Positions 6,748-16,377 of a stretch of 64,000 nucleotides of DNA are shown piece after piece (position 1 is the first letter of the stretch; each line of letters starts with the position of its first letter). A program made the position numbers and the translations under genes. Under the pieces are notes generated by a model that made no database searches, was not told where the DNA came from, and worked only from the letters and a program-made list of their open reading frames with translations. Origin of the DNA: Deltaproteobacteria bacterium (lineage in GTDB: Bacteria > Desulfobacterota > SM23-61); assembly GCA_016875165.1 (NCBI GenBank), contig VGSF01000007.1, positions 1 to 64,000 of the forward strand. The letters are read 5' to 3'.

Positions 6748-8979
6748 TTAAATACGCAAACCGGCCGGCTTGGGCAGTTTTTCCTGTCGGGGCCTTTGTC
6801 CTTCGCTTCTCGCCTCCGGAAGTTCATTTTCAGAGAAATATCTTTGGTTGCGGAAACGGTCGTGCAACTCTCCCAGCTTCCCTTTGTTCCAGCTGGAAAT
6901 CTTTGTGAAATAACCGGTGATGCGGGTTATGCCTTCGATTTGAGTCGAACCGCAATAAGAACATTTGTCGGCAAGGCCGCGGGCTGTCCGCCCGCAATCG
7001 GTGCAGGCCGTAAATTCCGGCGAGAAAGCGATCTGGTCATTCTGGGAATGGCGAAAGGTTTTGATCACGAAATTGGCCAGGGACTCTTTGGAAGGGCGGG
7101 CTTCTCCCAGCCAGAGGTGGGTCAGGGCTCCAGCCTCGATCAAAGGATGAAATAGCCCTTCCTTGCGCACCCGGTCGATCGGGTTTACGACCGAGCCTAC
7201 GTTAAGGTAAGTAGAATTGCTGTAGTACACCTCTCCCCGGGAAATGTCCCCTTTGACCACATAGCCCGAGCGGGGGGAAAAGTCCCTGAGGTCCAGCTTG
7301 GCAAAGCGGTAGGCCGTGGACTCGGCCGGGGTCTGTTCCAGGACAAAGCGCATGTTATATTTCTGGCTCATCCTTTCCGCCAGGAGCTTCATGTAGGCTA
7401 TTACCTTCAGGCCGAATTTCAGGATGTCGTCTGATTCATGAAGCTCTTTGCCCCGGTGCACCTGAATCATCTCATTTAAGCCCACCATGCCAATCAGATT
7501 GGTCACCCGGTGCATGCGCAAATAAGGCGAACCGTCTTTATTCATGGTCAAAAGGGCCAGCGGTCCATTATCTCCCAGGGCCAACAGACGTTCCAGAAAA
7601 GCCTTCTTCTCCAGGTGGGCCCGCACGGCCTTGTTAAACACCTCGGAGATCCTGGCGTAAAGCCTGGTATCATCACCGCCGCATTGATAGGCGATGCGCG
7701 GGAGATTCAAGGTGACATTCTGCAGGGCGCAGTAACGCATGCGCCAGGGTTGTTTGGCGTCTTCCAGGTCGGACTGTTCCAGTTTGAAACTCAAGCGGCA
7801 GCATTCGGAAACTTTGGCCGTGTTTCCCCGGTCGAAGACAAAGTAGGTGTTGCCCTTCTCAGCGGCTATGTCGCAGATGTGCATCAGGAAATCCAGGTGG
7901 CCAGGTGTTTGAAAAAATTTTTCGGTAATGTGCACCAGGGGCTTGGGAAAGAAGAATGGCCGGCCCACGGCGTCTCCTTCGCGGTAAACGTCGAAGAGCG
8001 CCCAGACAAACCTCTGAGCCTGGCTTTCGTATTCGGCATAGGTTTTCCCGGTGAACTCTCCGCCGGGCCCGATGGCCAGCACATTTTCGAAATGTTTGGG
8101 AACCTCCCAATAGAGATTGATGTCCGTAAAAATGGCCTGCCCGCCCCGGGCCACGGCTTGCTGGGAAAATTCATAGATGAGCATCTGGGCCAACTGATGC
8201 ACTTCCCGGTCGCTCAGGCCTTCGAGGTAGGGGGCAAAGAAAAGGTTGACGGCATCCCAGCCGATGGCTCCGGCAAAGTTGCTCTGCAGGGCCGCGGCAA
8301 ACTTGACCATGTGGGCCAGTAGCACTTCGGGATGCTTGGCTGGCTTGGCCATGGAAAGGGAATTGGGCAGGTTGAGGCCGAACTTCTTGATGTACTCTAA
8401 CGACTGCCCGGAGCAGTACGGGCGGTCGATGAACCCCAAGTCATGGAGGTGCAGGTCTCCCCGCATGTGGGCGTCGCCGATCTCCTGGGAGAAGACGTTA
8501 AGCAGGGCATATTCCTTCTTGATCCGCTCGGCCAAGGTGAGGTTGGTGGCCTCAGGGCCGTGGGGAACGTTAGCGTTTTCCCGGTTGGGATGGAGGATGA
8601 GCTGATCCACGTCATAGAGCGGAACCCCCAGGCGGGTGTGCATCTTGCGGGCTTCCTCCAGGCCGTACTCGATCAGTTTGGCATCCACCAGCTCCCGAAT
8701 CAACGGGGATGTGACGAGGGAAATCTTGGAAGTGATTATCTGGTCTTCCACCTCGCGGCTGATCCGCTCGGCCGTGTCCCTATCAATGGTTGTCTCCCTG
8801 AGGAGGGCATCTACAATTCGCTGCCGGTTCCAGTCGGAAAGCGTCTCGCTGGAAGTGCGCACGAATAGGGCCATATCTGTGGTCTCATTCCCCTTGCCCT
8901 CTGATAAGCCCCGGATGCCCGTTTCCTGGGAAAGAAGGGCCTGCCTGTCAGGACGCGCCTGAAGGTCGACAGATCCCAT
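6748..8979 (-). CDS. nrdD: Anaerobic (class III) ribonucleoside-triphosphate reductase
   Basis: NrdD reduces ribonucleoside triphosphates to dNTPs without oxygen, using a glycyl radical made by NrdG. The 743-residue protein has an N-terminal ATP-cone (about residues 40-130), a long catalytic barrel, a C-terminal zinc site (Cys659, Cys662, Cys673, Cys676) and the glycyl-radical loop RITGY with Gly at about 689. The ATG at 8979 is preferred over one at 9006 because AAAGGAGG lies eight bases upstream. An NrdR operator overlaps the promoter. It heads the nrdD-glutaredoxin-nrdG group. Confidence 0.95.
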   Translation of the reverse strand: MGSVDLQARPDRQALLSQETGIRGLSEGKGNETTDMALFVRTSSETLSDWNRQRIVDALLRETTIDRDTAERISREVEDQIITSKISLVTSPLIRELVDAKLIEYGLEEARKMHTRLGVPLYDVDQLILHPNRENANVPHGPEATNLTLAERIKKEYALLNVFSQEIGDAHMRGDLHLHDLGFIDRPYCSGQSLEYIKKFGLNLPNSLSMAKPAKHPEVLLAHMVKFAAALQSNFAGAIGWDAVNLFFAPYLEGLSDREVHQLAQMLIYEFSQQAVARGGQAIFTDINLYWEVPKHFENVLAIGPGGEFTGKTYAEYESQAQRFVWALFDVYREGDAVGRPFFFPKPLVHITEKFFQTPGHLDFLMHICDIAAEKGNTYFVFDRGNTAKVSECCRLSFKLEQSDLEDAKQPWRMRYCALQNVTLNLPRIAYQCGGDDTRLYARISEVFNKAVRAHLEKKAFLERLLALGDNGPLALLTMNKDGSPYLRMHRVTNLIGMVGLNEMIQVHRGKELHESDDILKFGLKVIAYMKLLAERMSQKYNMRFVLEQTPAESTAYRFAKLDLRDFSPRSGYVVKGDISRGEVYYSNSTYLNVGSVVNPIDRVRKEGLFHPLIEAGALTHLWLGEARPSKESLANFVIKTFRHSQNDQIAFSPEFTACTDCGRTARGLADKCSYCGSTQIEGITRITGYFTKISSWNKGKLGELHDRFRNQRYFSENELPEARSEGQRPRQEKLPKPAGLRI

Positions 8980-8999
8980 GCACTGACCTCCTTTAAAAA

Positions 9000-9053
9000 G
9001 TAGCAAATATTGTATAGAAGGTTTTTTCTACCACTATATATTGTGTTCGTCAA
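9000..9053 (-). promoter_or_regulatory. nrdD promoter with NrdR operator pair
   Basis: On the minus strand a -35 TTGACG (9048-9053) and a -10 TAGAAA (9025-9030) are spaced 17 bases apart. The spacer is filled by ACACAATATATAGTGG (9031-9046), a near-perfect match to the NrdR box consensus acaCwAtATaTwGtgt. A weaker second box, ATACAATATTTGCTAC (9000-9015), lies exactly 31 bp away centre to centre, the usual NrdR spacing. NrdR binding here should block RNA polymerase. The nrdR gene starts at 63681 in this window. Confidence 0.75.
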
Positions 9054-9175
9054 GAAAAAAATGAGGGCTATCTGAAAAAAGTTTTATGGGGAGGGGGGTA
9101 TTTATTCCCGCAAGTGCATAACCCATTAAAAAACAAGAGAAAATATGGAACAACAGGGCTCGCCGAGAAATTTCC

Positions 9176-9484
9176 TAACCCTTCAGTCACGAGTGCCTAT
9201 GACAGGAATATCGGAGGAATTAACCCTGGCCAAGATTCTGTTTTGGCCGGGGGGCCAGACCGGTACGCGCCGGAAGCATCGGCCGGGATATCTCTGTTCA
9301 TGGTGTCCTCACTCTACCTCCGCCGGAGGAGGCGGAAGGCGTCAGCCCCGCCCCATCCACGGAGAAATCAGCGCCTCATGATTCCCAGCGGACTGGGCTG
9401 GCCCCCCGGCCATGGGCACCCTTGGCTTTTACGCCGAACCTTTCCTCCTCCGACCTTGGCCACCCACCCGTGACTGAAGGGTTA
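9176..9484. mobile_element. Divergent foldback element related to family B
   Basis: The element is bounded by TAACCCTTCAGTCACGAGTG and CACCCGTGACTGAAGGGTTA, a 20-bp inverted repeat with one mismatch. The interior shares words with family B (CGCCGGAAGCATCGG, CCGCCCCATNNNCGGAGAAATCAGCGCC, a GGCC-rich palindrome), but the ends differ. Length is 309 bp. No target duplication is evident. It fills the gap between the nrdD operator and the GAPDH-like gene. Confidence 0.65.
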
Positions 9485-9487
9485 CTT

Positions 9488-10765
9488 TCAGCGAAGTCCC
9501 TCGGCAATCTTTACCGTGAGATCTCCCAATAAATTCGTATAACTTCCTAATTCGTTGTCATACCAGCCGTAAACAACGGCCTGGGTGACCGGAATTTCCG
9601 CCACGCAAGAAGCTCCCTCTTTAAAGGCTCCCTGGGACAATCCCGGTATCTTCGATAGATCAACGCAAATGTGCGCGGTTCGCGTATGCGTCTCAGTCCC
9701 CTCTATAATGGCGGCTGCGCAAGGAGTGCCGATGATGTCGGAAGAGACGTTCTGGCGCTCGGTGAAAAGCAGGTACTTGCTCATGTAGGTCTCGGAGGCT
9801 TTCCGGTAAACCTGATTTACCGTTCCCCGGTTGATCGGCTGCTCCATGCTTTCATCCTGAATGTTCAGAACCAAGATAATCAATGAGCCGGTGCTCGTGG
9901 GAATGCGCACGGACTCGGAAATGAACCCGATGCGTTTCATCTCCGGAATAACCAGGGCCAGGGCCTTAGCTGCCCCCGTGGAGGTGAGGATGATATTGTT
10001 CATGATCGAACGGTTTTTCCTCAGGTCATCCGCTCTGGGGTCAGGAAGGCGGTCCAACACTTCCTGAGACCCGGTGGCCGCATGCACGGTCACCATCGAG
10101 GCGCTTAAGATCTTATCCGCGCCGAAATAATCCAGCAGGGGTTTTACCATAAAAGCCAGGCAGGTGGTAGTGCAGGAGGCGGCCGAAACCATGCGGTGCT
10201 TAATGGGTTCATATTGGTCGTCATTTATCCCCATAACCATGGTTACGGCGTCCACGGGCATGGCCAGGGATTTATCCTTGATTTTAAACGGAGCCGAGAC
10301 GATGACCTTTTCAGCTCCAGCCAGGAGATGCCCCTGGATCGAGCCATTTTTATGATCCGGCGGCGCCGTGGGATCCAAAAAATTTCCCGTGGTATCCACA
10401 ATAAGCGGAACCCCCAGGTTTTTCCAGGGGAGCTCCTTCGGATTCCGGTCCTGGCGCAGGATGGTCACGGGAGTCCCGTTTACCTCGAAAGTCCCGTGTT
10501 CTTCATTCAAGTTCTCTATGACCCGGCCGGCTTTGTGCCCGTATAGGTACTGACCCAAATATCCATAAGTGCTGTCCCGTTCGATGTAGCTGGCAATGTC
10601 TTCCAGACCTTTTCCGGCTTCCCGTCCCAGGTTGATAACCAGCCCTGAAAAATAACCCCGGGCAACCTGATGCCAGACAGTGAGTTTTCCGATCCGGCCC
10701 AGGCCATTGATCCCTAATTTTAGCGGGCTCTTTTCCCCTTCTCTCACCGTAAGATAATCCGGCAT
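9488..10765 (-). CDS. Atypical glyceraldehyde-3-phosphate dehydrogenase
   Basis: The 425-residue protein has the GAPDH layout: NAD-binding GINGLGRIGK at 18-27, the catalytic Cys198 in SAASCTTTC, His228 in TVHAATG and a phosphate-site segment VRIPTSTG. It differs from the classical enzyme in length (about 90 residues more) and in the active-site signature, SCTTT instead of SCTTN. It probably oxidises glyceraldehyde 3-phosphate or a related aldehyde. It is the last gene of a minus-strand group with a dikinase-like protein and a canonical GAPDH. GGGAGG precedes the ATG. Confidence 0.8.
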   Translation of the reverse strand: MPDYLTVREGEKSPLKLGINGLGRIGKLTVWHQVARGYFSGLVINLGREAGKGLEDIASYIERDSTYGYLGQYLYGHKAGRVIENLNEEHGTFEVNGTPVTILRQDRNPKELPWKNLGVPLIVDTTGNFLDPTAPPDHKNGSIQGHLLAGAEKVIVSAPFKIKDKSLAMPVDAVTMVMGINDDQYEPIKHRMVSAASCTTTCLAFMVKPLLDYFGADKILSASMVTVHAATGSQEVLDRLPDPRADDLRKNRSIMNNIILTSTGAAKALALVIPEMKRIGFISESVRIPTSTGSLIILVLNIQDESMEQPINRGTVNQVYRKASETYMSKYLLFTERQNVSSDIIGTPCAAAIIEGTETHTRTAHICVDLSKIPGLSQGAFKEGASCVAEIPVTQAVVYGWYDNELGSYTNLLGDLTVKIAEGLR

Positions 10766-10836
10766 GGCAGCACCTCCCTAAATTCGTTACCCGCTTACTG
10801 CGCAAATCTGCGTCCTATGTGGGCAGGAACGGGTTC

Positions 10837-13800
10837 TTACATCAGGATGGGGTAAGGATCCCCTTCGGCTTTAATCTCATGCCTTCCCGAATAAACCAGG
10901 CCTTTTCTTCCATCCAGACCGATGTAATCCCCTCTTTTCACCTCTGTGCGGTTGATCAGAAAAAGGCCCTCATTTTCCAAAACCATTAGGTTGCGGCAAC
11001 CCACGACCGCAGCCTTATCCAGCTCGAAAGCAACGATGGCCGCATGGGAGGTCTGCCCTCCTTTGGCTGTCAGCAGGCCTTCGGTAAGGGAAATCTCCTT
11101 GATGTCCTCCGGGACAGTATCCGAACGGACCAAAATAAGCGGTGTGCCCGGCTCTTCCCGGCGCAGGCGCTGGATGTCTTCCAGGGTGAACACGACCCGC
11201 CCGCAGAGAGCCCCTCCGCTAACCCCGATTCCTTTACCGATCAAACTTTCCTGCAGCACAGGCGAAGGAAAGAATACCTCAAATTTTTCCCTTTTTGAAG
11301 ATACCATGTCCCTGGTCTGCAGGATATACAGGCCGTTCTCATCGGGACTTTCGTAGGTAAATTCGACTTCCTGGGGATTCCACTTTTTATCGTAAACCAG
11401 GCTTTTGGTTATCTCAAAAAGCCGCCGGTATATTTCCGGAAATTTTTCTTCCAGGTCCTCTTCTCTTCCTTCCAATTCCCTCTGTTCCTTGGAAATTGGG
11501 TAGGTCGAAACCAGGCCTCCGACAATGTCTTCTCCCTGATTGCCGGCAGTGAAATCCCCCCATAAGGCCACCCGCCTGATTTTGCGGTAGGGATGCGCCG
11601 TAAAAACCACGCCGCTCCCGGAGGAGAGGCCGAGGTTGCCAAAAACCATGGCCTGCACGATGACCGCAGTTCCCCAGGAATCCGCAATGCCCATTATATC
11701 CCGGTACTGTTTAGCGTTAGTGGAATTCCAGGAATTAAGGACCTGGTTGATGGCCACCTGGAGCTGGGCCCGGGGATCTTCGTAAAGGGTAATTTGCCTT
11801 TCTTCCACTGCCCGCCGGTAGGCCAGGGCCAGTTCTTTCATCTCCTTCCCGGAAAATTGCCTTTTCTTCTCCACTTCATACCTAACTTTAAACTTGCGCA
11901 TGATATCGTTGAAGACTTCCCGCTCCATGCCGTAAGACATGCCCCAGGACTGGATGAACCGGCGGTAATTGTCCCAGGCAAACCAGGCTTCCCCTGTGGA
12001 CCGGATCAAACCTTCCAGGATTTCTTCGTTCATGCCCACGTTCAGAAGAGTGGCCATCATCCCGGGCATGGAGACGGTCGAACCGCTGCGCACGGCCAGG
12101 AGTAAGGGGCGAGCGGGGTTGCCGTATTCCCGTCCCGTGGCCTTTTCGATCTGCTTAAGGCCGGCGCGAATCTCCCTTTCAAAATGGTCATGGGCGTGCT
12201 TGAACTGCTCGATGATCCGCAAACAACGGAAGACCTCCGTGGTCAGGATAAAGCCCGGAGGAACCGGAATCCCTTCGGAAGCCAGCACGGCTAAATTGTA
12301 TCCCTTGCTCCCCAGGTGGATCAGGTCATTGGTCAGGCGGTTCGGATGGTAGATCGAACAGCAGACTTTTTTAGGGTCATAGGTCATCAGCAGGTCCAGG
12401 TCGGCCTCGTTCAAAGTTTCTTTCTGCTCGGAGAGGGTTTGTTGAATCCTGGCCAGGAAATTATCCAGGTATTGCAGGCCAAAGGTGCTGGAGATCAGGT
12501 CGCGGATAAACCTTTCACCGATCTGATAAACGAATTCCGTAGGCCCCGTCTCTTCGCCGGCAGAGAAGAGATACTTGGGAAGGATGTTCTTTTTGCCCAT
12601 CTGCAGGATTAAGTCGGTCATGTTGTTTTTGTGGGCGTTTACGTAATAAACCGAGAGGATGTCCTTCACCCCTTCGGAAAATCCCCGGAAGATATCCAGA
12701 TACTGGGTAAAGCCGAACCGCTTGATCTCCAGGGATTTTTCCAGAAGCTTCATGTGGGTTTCCAGGCGGTGGGAGGAGATTCCGTCCAACTGCATGGCCC
12801 GGAAGACATAATGGATGCACTGGATTATCTCAAAGAAAGTGGCCCGGGTGATGAAAGATAAATCAAGAGAGTCGATCAGCCTTTCCAGATAGATATTGGC
12901 CAGGTTTTCTAAGCGGAAGGTCAGGCTTAAGGCGTCGAACTTCTTCTCCCGGTACCGGCCGTACATGGAGGGAATATCCACGGCAATGTGCCGCTTGCGG
13001 TAAATATCCTCCCGGGCCTCAAACCGCTCAGGCGATATGATGATTTTTTTCAGCTCCTCTAAGTAACTCAACAGATGATCCAGGCATTCCCGGGTATTAT
13101 TCCTCTCCAGGGTTTTCTGGATCTCATCCAACCCTTCGAAACCCCAGCGGGAAGCTTCCTGAAGATGGTAGTTGATTTCCTGGAAACCCAGGTTGTATTT
13201 CTGATTGACCAAACGGTATATTTTAAGCAGCAGGGCTACCCGGTTTTTTTCGGCCTCGGAGACGAGGTTCATCCCAGCCATAAGGGTTTCAGTCTCTGAT
13301 TCCGTCAGCCGCAGGAGGTCCTTCTCTCCGGTGAATCTCTTTTGCGCGAGGATTTTTTGCAGGATCAGGTGAACTTCATCGATGTAAGGGCCCTGGGCAT
13401 TAAGCTTCTCGAAGATTTCTGGAGGGAGAAAATTTCTCAGGCCGCTTTTATCTTTCAGGCGCCAGAAGCGGAATATCTCCCGGATAAAATTCTCGATCAG
13501 GTTGCTGCTCTCCACATGACTTTGCTTGCGCAGGAAATGAATCAGGGGGTCCTTGCGGCGGGTAATTTCGTCGATTTCCGTGGTCTCGTCCCTGAGCCGG
13601 CCTTCCGCCCCGATTTCGTTGAAGTAAACCGGCAGCAATTTGGTTAGCTGTTTGATCAGGTTGTAAACCGGCTCGATGTCGGCGTTGAGCAGTTTGGTGA
13701 CTTCTTTCTGGAAAAGGTCGGTGTCTTTGATGCAAGTGCCCCCTAATTTCAGATTGATGATCAGGGCCGAAAGCAGGGTGCTGCACCATTTGGGGTTGCG

Positions 13801-15123
13801 TCCAATTATGTCCAGCCAGACCCGCACGTTGGTCAGGTGGCAAGGGTTACAGATCAGCTGCCAGTTAGAATTGACTCCCTGGACAGCCGGGTACTGAAAA
13901 CCAAAATGCAGAACCTGTTCCAAAAAAACTTCCACCAGGGGGCTGTACCCCCGGTTAAAAACCTCCGCTCCGATGGTCTGGATGCACTGCAAAGCCGTTT
14001 CCGGATATTTTTCCACGCTGGACTTGAGCAAAGAAAAAGTCCTTAGCAAAAATTCCTGCATCCGCTCGGGAGGCTCCTGGCGGATCCGTTCTACAATGGT
14101 ATAATTGATTTCCCGCAGGGTTTCTTCATGGATGTCCTGGAGTCCCTTGATCTCCATGATTTTGAAGAGAGCCAGGATTTTCCGGTCTTTGGCCGGTTGT
14201 TCATCAATCTCTCTTCGGGCTTTTACGGGAGGGCCGCTCAAACAATAGGGAATCTCCTTGTAGGCCCGGACGATCTCCAGATACCCCGGCCGCGTGAGGA
14301 GGCTGCGCAGGGTCTCACTGGAACCATCCCCGGAAGAAAACTTGTCTAAATCGGCCAGGAATTCCCTGAGGCGCTGATGGGAAATTTTCCCGGAGATGTG
14401 GAGTTCTTCCTTATCAACGCGGGTGGGAACGCCCTTTTCCTGCCCGAACCAAAGGCAGGGATCATCTTCCTTAAGCCAGTATCCATAAGCCGCCCGCAGG
14501 CTGCGGACCAGCAGGCTGTTGAATTCGCTTAGCTCTGAATCTTCCGGCAACTGGCGCAGCAGTATCTGTCCTATCCTCTTCAGGGAAATGTGGCTGGAGG
14601 CTAAGGAAAAAAAATGTTTTTCCGGGAGGGAGAAGAGACGTTGAAAACAGGCGCGCAGAACCGGCATGATTTTTTCCAGGTTCTCCCCGTTAATTTCGCT
14701 TGCGATCTTTTCCGCATAACTTAAGAGATAATCGACTGCTTTGGCTTCGAGGGTCTCCTGACCCGAATTCACCAGAGCTTCCCAGAAAACGTCGATAACT
14801 ACGGTAATGGCTTGCGGCCCCCGCGGATGGCGCGCATAAGCCGCGAAATGCTTCAGAGCGAAGGCCCGCATTTCCGGGAGGATGATTTCCCAATTTTTAA
14901 AAGGATGGTTTAATTCGAAAAGGAGAGCGTCAACGGTCTTCTGGATTCCCCGGTAACCCTGCACCGCCTCCTGCAGGACTTTGTATTTAGGATCAATGGC
15001 CACCTGCTCAACCGCGGTTTCTTCCAGGTTTATGCGCAGAGCATCCGATTCCAGGATCCCCAGAGGGAGCTCCGGGGAGCGCCGTTCTCGCTCAGCTTCT
15101 TTCGGAAGACGGTTGATGGCCAC
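10837..15123 (-). CDS. Giant PPDK/PEP-synthase-like protein lacking the PEP-binding barrel
   Basis: The 1428-residue protein has about 900 N-terminal residues of predicted helix with no recognised domain. A pyruvate,phosphate-dikinase-type ATP-grasp region follows at about 925-1300 (GSKGYNLA, VRSGSTVSMPGMM, SGSGVVFTAHP, GNQGEDIVGG, LYILQTRDM). A phosphohistidine swivel domain ends the protein at about 1310-1410, with the His in GGQTSHAAI near residue 1355. The C-terminal PEP/pyruvate barrel of true PPDK is absent, so the acceptor is unknown. Its place between two GAPDH genes suggests a role in central carbon flow. It starts with GTG, with GGCGGAG eight bases upstream, 17 bases after gapA. Confidence 0.8.
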   Translation of the reverse strand: MAINRLPKEAERERRSPELPLGILESDALRINLEETAVEQVAIDPKYKVLQEAVQGYRGIQKTVDALLFELNHPFKNWEIILPEMRAFALKHFAAYARHPRGPQAITVVIDVFWEALVNSGQETLEAKAVDYLLSYAEKIASEINGENLEKIMPVLRACFQRLFSLPEKHFFSLASSHISLKRIGQILLRQLPEDSELSEFNSLLVRSLRAAYGYWLKEDDPCLWFGQEKGVPTRVDKEELHISGKISHQRLREFLADLDKFSSGDGSSETLRSLLTRPGYLEIVRAYKEIPYCLSGPPVKARREIDEQPAKDRKILALFKIMEIKGLQDIHEETLREINYTIVERIRQEPPERMQEFLLRTFSLLKSSVEKYPETALQCIQTIGAEVFNRGYSPLVEVFLEQVLHFGFQYPAVQGVNSNWQLICNPCHLTNVRVWLDIIGRNPKWCSTLLSALIINLKLGGTCIKDTDLFQKEVTKLLNADIEPVYNLIKQLTKLLPVYFNEIGAEGRLRDETTEIDEITRRKDPLIHFLRKQSHVESSNLIENFIREIFRFWRLKDKSGLRNFLPPEIFEKLNAQGPYIDEVHLILQKILAQKRFTGEKDLLRLTESETETLMAGMNLVSEAEKNRVALLLKIYRLVNQKYNLGFQEINYHLQEASRWGFEGLDEIQKTLERNNTRECLDHLLSYLEELKKIIISPERFEAREDIYRKRHIAVDIPSMYGRYREKKFDALSLTFRLENLANIYLERLIDSLDLSFITRATFFEIIQCIHYVFRAMQLDGISSHRLETHMKLLEKSLEIKRFGFTQYLDIFRGFSEGVKDILSVYYVNAHKNNMTDLILQMGKKNILPKYLFSAGEETGPTEFVYQIGERFIRDLISSTFGLQYLDNFLARIQQTLSEQKETLNEADLDLLMTYDPKKVCCSIYHPNRLTNDLIHLGSKGYNLAVLASEGIPVPPGFILTTEVFRCLRIIEQFKHAHDHFEREIRAGLKQIEKATGREYGNPARPLLLAVRSGSTVSMPGMMATLLNVGMNEEILEGLIRSTGEAWFAWDNYRRFIQSWGMSYGMEREVFNDIMRKFKVRYEVEKKRQFSGKEMKELALAYRRAVEERQITLYEDPRAQLQVAINQVLNSWNSTNAKQYRDIMGIADSWGTAVIVQAMVFGNLGLSSGSGVVFTAHPYRKIRRVALWGDFTAGNQGEDIVGGLVSTYPISKEQRELEGREEDLEEKFPEIYRRLFEITKSLVYDKKWNPQEVEFTYESPDENGLYILQTRDMVSSKREKFEVFFPSPVLQESLIGKGIGVSGGALCGRVVFTLEDIQRLRREEPGTPLILVRSDTVPEDIKEISLTEGLLTAKGGQTSHAAIVAFELDKAAVVGCRNLMVLENEGLFLINRTEVKRGDYIGLDGRKGLVYSGRHEIKAEGDPYPILM

Positions 15124-15140
15124 TCAGCAGACTCCGCCTT

Positions 15141-16145
15141 TTACACGGGCTTTTCCGCATCCATATGGAGAATGAGGTCCAGGACCCGGTTGGAATAGCC
15201 CCATTCGTTATCGTACCAGGCCAGCACTTTCACCATATCCCCGATGGCCTTGGTGGAGGAACCATCCACGATAGCGGAGCGGGCATCTCCCTGGAAATCA
15301 ATGGAGACCAGCGGTTCTTCAGTATAGCCCAGGAAGCGGTTGGCAGCATCTTTGAGGGCCTGGTTCACTTCCTGGATGCTGGCTTCCTGCTCAATCTCCA
15401 TGACTAGGTCCACTAAGGAAACATTGGGAGTGGGCACCCGCACAGCCAGCCCGTCAAACTTTCCCTTCAATTCCGGGATCACCAGGGCCACGGCCGAGGC
15501 CGCCCCTGTTTTGGTGGGTATCATGGAAAGGGCCGCGGCCCGCGCTCTCCTCAAGTCGCTGTGGGGAAAATCGAGGATGCGCTGGTCATTGGTGTAAGAG
15601 TGTATCGTGGTCATGATTCCCCGGCGAATGCCGAATTTATCCAGGATGACTTTGGCGATCGGAGCCAGGCAATTCGTTGTGCAGGAGGCATTGGAAACGA
15701 TGTGGTGCTCGTAGGGGTTGTAGTCATACTCGTTAACTCCCATCACCACGGTGACGTCTTCGCCCTTGGCCGGCGCGGTGATGATCACCTTGCGCGCTCC
15801 GGCATCCAGATGACCCCTGGCCCGCTTGGCTTCGGTGAAGATGCCGGTCGATTCCACCACGTACTCTACGGACAGGTCCCTCCAGGGAATCTGCGCCGGG
15901 TCTTTGATGGCGGTTATGACCACATCTTTTCCGTTAATCATTAGGCCCTTCTCCTGAAGCTTTACTTCCATGTTCAGACGCCCCATGATGGAGTCGTATT
16001 TCAGCAGATGGGCCAGGGTGGAATTATCTGTCAGGTCGTTGATGGCCACAATTTCAATTTCCGAAAAGCTCTCGGCCTTCAAAGCGGCGCGCATCACGCT
16101 CCGGCCAATTCTCCCAAATCCGTTGATGCCAACCCGAATAGACAT
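15141..16145 (-). CDS. gapA: Glyceraldehyde-3-phosphate dehydrogenase
   Basis: This is a canonical phosphorylating GAPDH of 334 residues for glycolysis and gluconeogenesis. VGINGFGRIGR lies at the N-terminus, the catalytic Cys155 in SNASCTTNCLAP, the catalytic His in TTIHSYTNDQ and the C-terminal WYDNEWGYSNR. The ATG at 16145 is preferred over one eight codons upstream because AAAGGGGG lies just before it. It heads the three-gene minus-strand group with the dikinase-like gene and the second GAPDH. The gap upstream is mostly a family B element. Confidence 0.95.
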   Translation of the reverse strand: MSIRVGINGFGRIGRSVMRAALKAESFSEIEIVAINDLTDNSTLAHLLKYDSIMGRLNMEVKLQEKGLMINGKDVVITAIKDPAQIPWRDLSVEYVVESTGIFTEAKRARGHLDAGARKVIITAPAKGEDVTVVMGVNEYDYNPYEHHIVSNASCTTNCLAPIAKVILDKFGIRRGIMTTIHSYTNDQRILDFPHSDLRRARAAALSMIPTKTGAASAVALVIPELKGKFDGLAVRVPTPNVSLVDLVMEIEQEASIQEVNQALKDAANRFLGYTEEPLVSIDFQGDARSAIVDGSSTKAIGDMVKVLAWYDNEWGYSNRVLDLILHMDAEKPV

Positions 16146-16377
16146 GTAGGCCCCCTTTCTAAAAGGCAAGGTCTGAAGCCGTTTCTTCCCTTTCCTCTGT
16201 ATTATACAGAGGTCGCTTTAGCCAATGTCATACAGATTAAAAATAACATCAACTTTTCCCTTTGTCAAAACCTTTCCCAAAAAAGCTTGCTTCCCTTCAC
16301 TTTACAAAATCCTATTCGTGGCCCGGGGTTCGGGGCGATGAGCGCGGGCAGCACTGGCATATAGATTTCGGAATTTT

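Noticed and set aside
7510..8322. 270-codon frame opposite nrdD
   Set aside because: It is an antisense shadow of a well-conserved gene, without ribosome-binding site or family resemblance.
9114..9473. 119-codon frame between nrdD and the second GAPDH gene
   Set aside because: It lies within a foldback repeat and encodes Arg/Pro-rich low-complexity sequence.
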